Of a stretch of DNA of 64,000 nt, positions 56,611 to 64,000 are shown piece after piece. The notes beneath the pieces are model-generated. The model saw only the letters and a program-made list of their open reading frames with translations. It did not search any database and was not told where the DNA came from. The position numbers were made by a program, and so were the translations under genes. Source of the stretch: Polyporus tsugae (lineage: Eukaryota > Basidiomycota > Agaricomycetes > Polyporales > Polyporaceae); NCBI GenBank assembly GCA_024305745.1, contig JAHRBS010000004.1:744001-808000 (forward strand). Direction: 5' to 3'. Numbering within the stretch: position 1 is the first letter of the stretch; every line of letters begins with the position of its first letter.

Positions 56611-59500
56611 CTCGCCCACACCGCTAGTGATCGTAGTATGAGGCGACGTAGAGATTCGAGGTCAAGTTGTGCGTGGGACGTTGCCGAACGTGCACCAAAT
56701 CTGTCCTTGGCCGCAGTCACACGTGACCACAATAAGCGTCACGGAACCCGTGTCACGCAAGCGACCTCGAGTAATGTTCCGATTCGTCATCCCAGTCTGT
56801 CGTCCTCGTCGACACCCAGCACTAATACGATGAGTATTCGACACTAGAAATTTTTGGATTCCTCTCGCATACACCTTATAAAGAGCGGGTCAGCATCCTT
56901 CCAATCTTTGAATGCCGAGGATGTTCATGATAAGTAGACCCGCCCAAAGTGGACCTAGCCCTAGTACATCCACAAATCGTATCCGGTCTGCCTACATATC
57001 GTAGAGCTACTTAAAGGTAGTCTCGTTGCCCATCATGAACCCTTGATGAACGCTTACATTCGTCATCACAGCACTGTACCAAAAGTTTGCCGCAGGCGGA
57101 TGGGTATCATGGCGGGAACAGTGAAGGTTGGGCCGGCCTTCGGATCCGGCTCGGACTTACAGGAGGGACAAGCACACTACGGATGGCATCGACACAGACA
57201 GAAAGCAGGAAGCGGAAGCGACGAGCGCGACGCTCGTGGATTTGACGCAACTCCAAGCTCAAGCTTCGGTGCGCGTCGTCACTGGTACCGGTAAAGATCT
57301 GATCTTGTTCTTCATGCATTTTGCTGTTCCTTGGGCTGCCCATGATTCTGGAACTGTTTCTTGTAGTTTCCCTCGTCCTCAAAATAGCTGGGAACTCAGC
57401 CTGGGATGATTGAGCCCTAAACGTCCTCGCCTCGTTGTCTTCCTTGGTGCCATGCCGTGGCTTTAAACCCCGAAGAATGCCACTGTCCCTGCCTCGCACA
57501 GCGCCGTGCAACCCGTGGGTGCAGCCTGTGGGGTTGTCCGGATATCGATCGGTGACCGGTGTGTATATGCACTGTTCCCATGCAGCAACAAGCACTGATT
57601 GCCCCTCTGCGCGTGGCTGATGGGTCATGCTCACAGCCCGGCGCAGTATGCAGGATATATGCCCTGGATCATGTGGATGGCCGTTCATGACTATATGATG
57701 TGGTACAATGACGGCTTGGACGCACAGTTCTCTTCATCGTGCAAGCAAGGTCGCTTGGCCGCACTGAAGACAGCCTTCCAAGCCAATTTAGAATGAGGAA
57801 CCTACATGCCTACGAGATCCCTGCGTGGCATACATTTCACCGGCACATACACGTTACGCACCATGCCGTGACCAGAAAGCTACCAAAGATCCAGGATGAC
57901 GAAACAACAGATGATGCGGTCCGGATCCCTCTGATATCAGAAGCCGTGAGCAATGTCCTGTACGTTTCTCCCACTCCGTTGATCGACCTGCTAATCAACG
58001 GAAGGCTATACCGGCGGCATGAATGACTGCTCGTGCGCGTGCGCACATGTTCGACTTCTGGAAGCCGGCGGTGCGTCTTCAGCCATCTGACTGCAACGCC
58101 GTTCTGGCGCTGATGCTCCGCCCATCTAGATTTCAGATATCTCCTCCAGAATCCAGATACTTATCACACCTTGATCAGCCGCTTGTCGAACAAGCGTGTG
58201 GACATGGGAAGAATGGGACTCATTTATCCGGGCTTATGACGACTGTGCCTGTGCGCGCTCGTGCCTGTATATGGTTGGTTTCCCTTCTAAGTGTCCTTCT
58301 GGACCCGTTCTCATGGTGCAAGTGAAGGTCCAGTAAGCGCTTCGCGAAGCGTTGTCACATGCAGATGTGGTGCCGTATCCGTTTCTTCTGCTCACCACTG
58401 TTTCATGAGACGCACCTAACCTTTCTTGAGCATAGGCAGACTATCTCTTGCCTTCTCTTGCGGAGTCGCTCGCTCTGAGGATCATCCCCTCCCGAAAGCG
58501 AGAGCGCGCCCTTTCCGTTCCGTACTTCCTTGGCGGTGCAGCAGCGTACATAGCGCGCATACTTGACACCGTTATCAACCTCTCTGCTTCCCCGCAACGT
58601 CATTGTTGGCGCTACTCTCCGCCTCGTGTCGCACCTGGCCGTGGTCTAGAGCCGCCCTGCACAGCAGTCGAGCGATCACGACAGTATCCTCCGAGGACCA
58701 TCAGATACACCGGGATGTGGTGCGTCTGTTAAGCTATCTGTTCGTGGACCCTGAGACCCTGAAAAACTCTATTAAAGAGACCATTGATAAGTTCCAACGA
58801 GGATCAGCTGGTAGGGGATCGAAGCACGACGAGCTGAGACTCATTGTTCAACCGTTCAATGGTGAACATCCAATCTGGAGCGTCGTCCCAGACTCGGCGT
58901 CCATCCGCTGACGCACTGCCGGACCACAAGCTTCGCTGGGACGCCGGCACGCAGTGCAATGCACCCCTTGCCGCTACTCGTAACAGGGATATCTCTCTCT
59001 CACAGGCTTCAACGTGTGGATCCTGCGCCTCCCCTGCCTCCATTCGCCGCTCGTCTCCGCCTGCAATAGCCGTGGGCGGAGAAAGCCCGGGGAACTGCGC
59101 GCGGGTCAGGAATAAGCTCGTGCGAAGCGCGGCTGCAGAGGCCAGGTCGCCCTCCTACAGCCTCCCGGCACGCGGACGTTCTGGAAGGAGTGCGGCCTCT
59201 TTGCCGTCCACGCGCCCCATCACCACCCTCCAGGCTCTATCGCGATCCGCCGTTCGTGACGCTCACGGTTCCCTTCCCATCCTCCCTCTTTCCCTGGAGA
59301 TGAGCCCCCAGGGCTTCCCTTTCTCACAGCGAGAAGCCCGGAAGGGTGTGGGCATAGCAGGCATCAGGATATCCCGATGTGCCGTGAGAGCCCTTTCGCG
59401 CTCTCCGAGGAGGTCGACATCTGACCTCTACAGCCTCCGATCGCCCGCGTTTGCGGCACTCCGTATCCGGCCTAGCGGCTCTGCGCGCAATTGAACGCGC
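56611..59500 (+). other. Region with unassigned coding-like stretches
   Basis: About 2.9 kb. 56611-57050 is the SERF promoter side. Plus-strand open pieces with protein-like composition occur at 57180-57330 (TDRKQEAEATSATLVDLTQL), 57800-57970 (HHAVTRKLPKIQDDETTDDA), 58500-58600 (FLGGAAAYIARILDTVINLS) and 58690-58890 (DVVRLLSYLFVDPETLKNSI). I recognise no family and cannot link them with consistent splice phases. They may be one multi-exon gene. 58900-59490 is Ser/Arg/Pro-rich in the long plus frame and may be chance. Confidence 0.3.
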
Positions 59501-62500
59501 GAAGCCGGACGGGAGCTCTGTTCGTGTTCGCATCTCCAAGCTCAGCGCTCAAGACGCGAGCTCGCGGCAATGCGGGCGACGTACATGATCGAATGCTCGG
59601 ACGCCGGGTGCCCGCAAGACGCCAAAGAGAGTTTCCTCCTTAATCTTAGTGGCGGGTTCTCGTCGGGTGCGGTTCGTGCGTACGTACGTGTCGTATTCTG
59701 AGTCCGAGCACACTATGGAGTACTAATGCAGCCCATGATCGTGATATGGTAGTGCGACAGCATGCGAGCCTCTGAGTGCAGGTGCCCGACGACAACATTC
59801 AACGTCCCTCCGCGCTTCTGCCGCCTTACCCGCGGTTCGCTACTCTGCGGGGTTCACCGTGACGCCCTCAGTCCGAGCCCGAGCCCGAGCTGCCAGGGCG
59901 AAACCCACATCTCTGTTCCGCCGGAACGCTTCGCCCCGGCCCACCCCTCACCAAGAATAACACGACGTGCTCGGCGTGATTGACTACGGATGGTCATTGT
60001 CATTGACAAACGGGTCAGGGGCCGCGAGCGACGACACGGGCGCGAACCGCTCAGCACGAACGAACTGAGTCGCTGCGGGAGAGGCTTCGCCGCCTGGCCG
60101 CCAGTCCCACTGTGTTTGCGCCCCAGTTGCGCCGCTGTCCCTCGGGCCTTCTTCTCTCTCGGATGCTCTTGGCTCTGCTGGGAGCTGACGCCTGCAACAG
60201 CAGCAGCTATTGTGGACTAACGGAGAGGGGCACGCCGTAGCGAAGATTCGCTGGCGATGGGACGATCCCGCATTCTGTCCAAAGATGGAAGGCTCCCACA
60301 TACAGCACTGCGAGCCAGGGGTTCAGGTTCAGACTCCCGGGCTTTAGGATCTCGTTTCTCGGGCTCGGTTCCACATCCTGTTCGTGTTCTGTTCTGTTCT
60401 GGATTTGACAGCGCCAGGGTCAACATGAACTTCACTCCCTTCCGATCCGGCGACCACGTCATATGCATAACGACACGGTCAGGCTCAGGCTGGGCTGGGG
60501 ACGGGCGCGGTGCGTATCGTTTCGACTTGTTCGCCTCCTTATCCTTGCGTAACCTGTCCGGGTTTCTCCTAGGTGCCCGCTGCATGCCGTTTGGCGATTC
60601 GCAGGCGCATCGGACGCGGACACGGACACGGACACGGGCACCGACACGGACACGGGCACGATGCGGGATTCTCGAGGGCGGATCGTGCCGTGCAGCGCAT
60701 CACATCGTCATGCAGCAGCACATATGTATATGTGGTCGGCCCTCGCCCTTTTTCTTCCGTGCACGGAGCACGGTGTCCCGCGCGATGCGGCGCGAGTCAG
60801 AGAGGAGGAACGCGGATCCGTTGTGTACATACATATAGTATGTGCGGCTGGCGGCGGGAAGTGCTCCTCGTGACTCGCGCGACGCACGGGCGGGGTCGCT
60901 CGCCCGCCCGTTCGTGGATCAAAGTATGGTCACGAGTGCCAGCCAAGTGGACCTCCCCGCTTGGTCGAGCGCAGAGCCCGATGCTCAGTTCTTCGTGGCG
61001 TGATTGGCTGACTACGTTGGTGCCCCAGTGTGCGTGAACCTGCCAACTCCTTGCATGTATGTATGTCACGCTGAATGCGGGTGCACAGCTCTGCTCTGCG
61101 CGACTCGCGGCCGTCTTCTTTCGATCGGATTGTCGCGCTTTTCCCCAGGGTACAAGGACCGCGCTCGCTAAGCATGCAATGGATACTATCTGCTACAGGA
61201 CGCGCCGCGGCGATTGCGAGGACTTTGGGTGCGTACGCATACAACTGTTCAAGCACACGGTTGTCTCCGGACTCGACGGGACTTCTCAAGCTCGAATATT
61301 TGGTTCACTCAGGGTGCCGGCGCGATGGTGCCAGGGGGAGTGCGGGGAAAGATCGAGAACTTTGCGAAGCAGCACCGCACGCAGTGGGCCCGCGCGACTC
61401 GTGTTGGGGGCGAGAGGGGGCACTGTTGTATGTAAGTAGCTTGAAGTTACGACTATTACGAGCTGCAACGGGCAAGCGGATTGCCGTGGCGCATCGGCCA
61501 TGGCCTTAAGCTCGGGAGCCGCTCGACTTCTGGATCTCCCCCCAATCTCCCCCAAGCTGTATTTGTATTTATATAAAAATTTTACTAATGTCACACAAGA
61601 CCCAGGACCGGGACCAGTACCAGTGGTGTTCGCGCGCGCCCGAGTCGAAGTTGAACCCGTCGGCGTTCTGAATCGCTCGTGCGTTTATCTGGCACGCGCG
61701 CTAAGGGGGAAGTAGGAGGAGGAGGGTTGTCTGGGAAGAACTTACTAGCGGATGTGACTCGTGCGGCCGAGGCGGCTGGCGTGCTAACCCTGTCTCCAGG
61801 GGGGCATATTCAACCCGTCTGGAGTCCGGATCCTGACTGTCGATTCCCCGCTGGAATCTGGGGGGCTAGAATGTATTTTGCCAACCACTCGGGTTACGTT
61901 TCGAGCTTCGGCGAGCCTACATGCTGTCGGGAAACAAGCGGGCAACGTAAGGGGAAGATGGGCTGGGCGCATCGCGCTGGTGCCGCCGCGTTTCTTGTGT
62001 CCGACGAGTGCTCGGACTCCGGAGGAGAGCGGCGATAAGCATGTTTGGTGCCATATTCGGACGCGTGGCTGGACTGGGTGGCTGGACTGCCAGGAGTTCC
62101 GTAGCTGCTTTGTCCCGAGACGCCTAGCGGGATGTCTCATTTACTTAAGCGTATAGGATCGATCCCGCGACGTCGTACCTTGTTCGCATTCGCAGTTATG
62201 TCGCGCGATCGCGAGAGATGACAGAGACGTACTTATATGTGGCCTTCTGGGCGAGCATATCATATAGTCGCTGAAGACCGGACACGCGGACGACTTCGAA
62301 CGTCGCGCTCCACCCGCCTGCCGAACAAACATCGCGGTTCGCCCGTAACGCATGTACCTGTTCCCCGTCGCCGGCCGCGGGAGCCCCAAAGGCCGAACTC
62401 GGCGGAAGGGAGCTTCCATCCCAGAAGTTCGGCGTGAAGTTCCGGAGTGCCAAAGATGTAAAGTTTGGACGTCGGGGGCTTCTCACGTTCATCCGTGCGC

Positions 62501-64000
62501 GTCCATCGCCAGACGGCAGCCGGGGCTTCTTCCTCTTCATTTCCGCCCTGGTCAAATGAGCGGCGGCGATCGAGAATACGTAGCGTGCCGCTACGCGTCT
62601 GCCTTCTCTTGACCTGAGTCAGTGCTGCTTCGACGTAACTTCCTTGCGAGGACGGTCTTGTTAACGTTGTGTCGGACAGCCTGTCCGGAAGCAACGATTG
62701 CCAGTTTCAACAGGACATCGATGCCGCCGGATCCGGACGATGTGACCAGTCGGTGAGATGCTCGTACGGCGTGTCCGTGTTCCATTGCCATTGTGTGAAT
62801 GAAGGACAGATCCATCGCCATCGCTCAACCCACGTCCGACGTCGACGGGGAGGCCCCTGGGTTAAATATGAAAGTCTCCAAGTTCGTGCCTTGGATCCAG
62901 ACACGTCATCTCAGCCTGGCGGCGTCAGGCTCTCCAGCGCAAGGTCAAAACGCTATCAACTCACCGCGCAAACGCCCCCCGTACCCCAGCCACGTCACGG
63001 AGGAATGGTCGAAAGCCTCGTTGCAACCCCAGTGACGTCGGGCCGCGCACACATCGACGAACCGCAGCACTTCAGCCACCTTCCCGCACGCTGCTGATTG
63101 GATGGTGCGGCGTCCGGATTCGGAACACCGAACAAGCCACGCCAAGCCATCCTGCTCGTCTGGACTTTTATGGACAGATACAATAGCCGCGTTCCCATCA
63201 AGGACGCGGGGTTGTGGCGTCACTGCTGTGTCCAATAGGCCGGCGACCTGACCGCACCGCGCGCCAGTCACTAGGCCTCGGCGGCCGATCGCATCGATAC
63301 CGGACGAGCGCGAGGACACGACGGGAAAGTGCTGGAACTGGAACTTTGCGGTCACAGTTCGCCTCCCAGGCAGGCGATGGGAAGTTGGGAACGCGAACCT
63401 TAGCTTCACCTTTCACAGCAGGCCGGCATCTGCGGTCGTCGGTCGCTTCCCGCCCGATGCGCGACCCGTCGACAGGGCACGTATCGGCCGGTCGAACGTT
63501 CAACAAACTTCGGCTCGCGACGTCTCAAGAACGTTCATCCATTCTTCCGACCCGTGCGAACGCGCGGGCGGCGTCTGTGTCACTAGCTATTAGTATATGT
63601 ACTTAATCAGTCTCAGCCTCAGTAACGCCAAACTCAATTGCTCAAATTGCCATCGCCATCTTCTTCGTTCGAATCCGAACCTGCCCGCGACGGTCCGAGC
63701 CAAAGCCGAGCTCTCGCGATTGATGGCATGACACACCACAAGGATAGACCTTTCCTGGTGGTCAGGGGCACCTTTCGAATTTGAATCTCTCTCGCTCACC
63801 TTCCCTATTCCGGCCGTCCTCGCAGGCGCTCCGCCGTGCTGATCATCTGTTCATGTGCATGTGTGCGCGTGCGCGTGCGCTGCTTCAGGCTGCTTCTGGG
63901 AATATGATCTGCCGTCCGCCGTCCGTCGTCGTTGTGATCTTCAGAGGCCGCATCATGCACATGGGTTTGTGGACTGTTTTTCGTTGCCAGCGGCGCCGAG
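59501..64000. other. Gene-poor GC-rich stretch
   Basis: About 4.5 kb without a gene I can support. Open frames are long on both strands because the DNA is GC-rich, but they show Arg/Ser/Pro-rich composition and no domains. Simple repeats are present (60388-60402, 60605-60660, 63858-63882). No tRNA or other RNA gene was found by eye. Confidence 0.35.
60605..60660 (+). repeat. Microsatellite of (cggaca/cgggca) units
   Basis: About nine tandem hexamer units of cggaca with gcaccg and cgggca variants follow one another (gcggacacggacacggacacgggcacc...). On the minus strand they would read as alternating Val/Ser codons, but no gene context supports translation. Confidence 0.8.

Noticed and set aside
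57107..57688. A 193-codon minus-strand frame
   Set aside because: Overlaps better coding-like plus-strand pieces and has no domain or codon preference.

Overview
The window reads as nuclear DNA of a filamentous basidiomycete, most likely an Agaricomycete of the Polyporales type. The signs are dense genes on both strands split by introns of about 50-70 nt with GTRNGT donors, and gene families typical of these fungi: DUF6534 multi-helix membrane proteins, F-box/LRR proteins, a fungal ADAM protease, a membrane-anchored aspartic protease-like protein, a DUF6532 protein and a Plavaka-type transposase. There is no operon logic. Neighbouring genes are functionally unrelated, apart from a tandem DUF6534 pair.

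Layout. 0-3.3 kb: ABCF/GCN20-type ATPase on the minus strand, its last codons outside the window. 3.9-5.6 kb: decayed F-box/LRR gene. 6.1-8.0 kb: DUF6534 gene (minus). 8-11.8 kb: gene-poor, with one copy of a dispersed repeat. 11.8-13.1 kb: intronless orphan gene (minus). 13.6-22.3 kb: a host membrane-protein gene resembling ZIP9 (SLC39A9), with a 7.4-kb Plavaka/KDZ DNA transposon sitting inside one of its introns. The element has 42-bp terminal inverted repeats, a minus-strand transposase broken by one in-frame TAG, and a plus-strand DUF6532 gene. 23.6-24.8 kb: spermidine synthase. 26.4-30.9 kb: ADAM metalloprotease in which a 6-nt micro-exon encodes the third zinc-ligand histidine. 31.2-31.9 kb: orphan. 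32.5-33.1 kb: nucleotidyltransferase-fold gene with an apparent frameshift. 34.1-36.2 kb: aspartic protease-like membrane protein lacking the first catalytic aspartate. 36.6-42.8 kb: gene-poor, with the second copy of the dispersed repeat. 42.9-44.3 kb: BRL1/BRR6 nuclear-envelope protein, divergent from mitochondrial ClpP (44.6-45.7 kb). 45.7-49.8 kb: unresolved. 50.3-55.6 kb: two DUF6534 genes in tandem. 56.2-56.6 kb: a 65-codon SERF-type gene in four exons. 57-64 kb: no gene I can name.

The clearest housekeeping genes are ABCF, spermidine synthase, BRL1/BRR6, ClpP and SERF. The most informative region is the nested transposon: removing the stretch between and including its inverted repeats restores a normal 63-nt intron in the interrupted gene, with reading frame continuing across it. 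Exon joins given here were worked out by hand from splice signals and reading frame; where they are not resolved this is stated.
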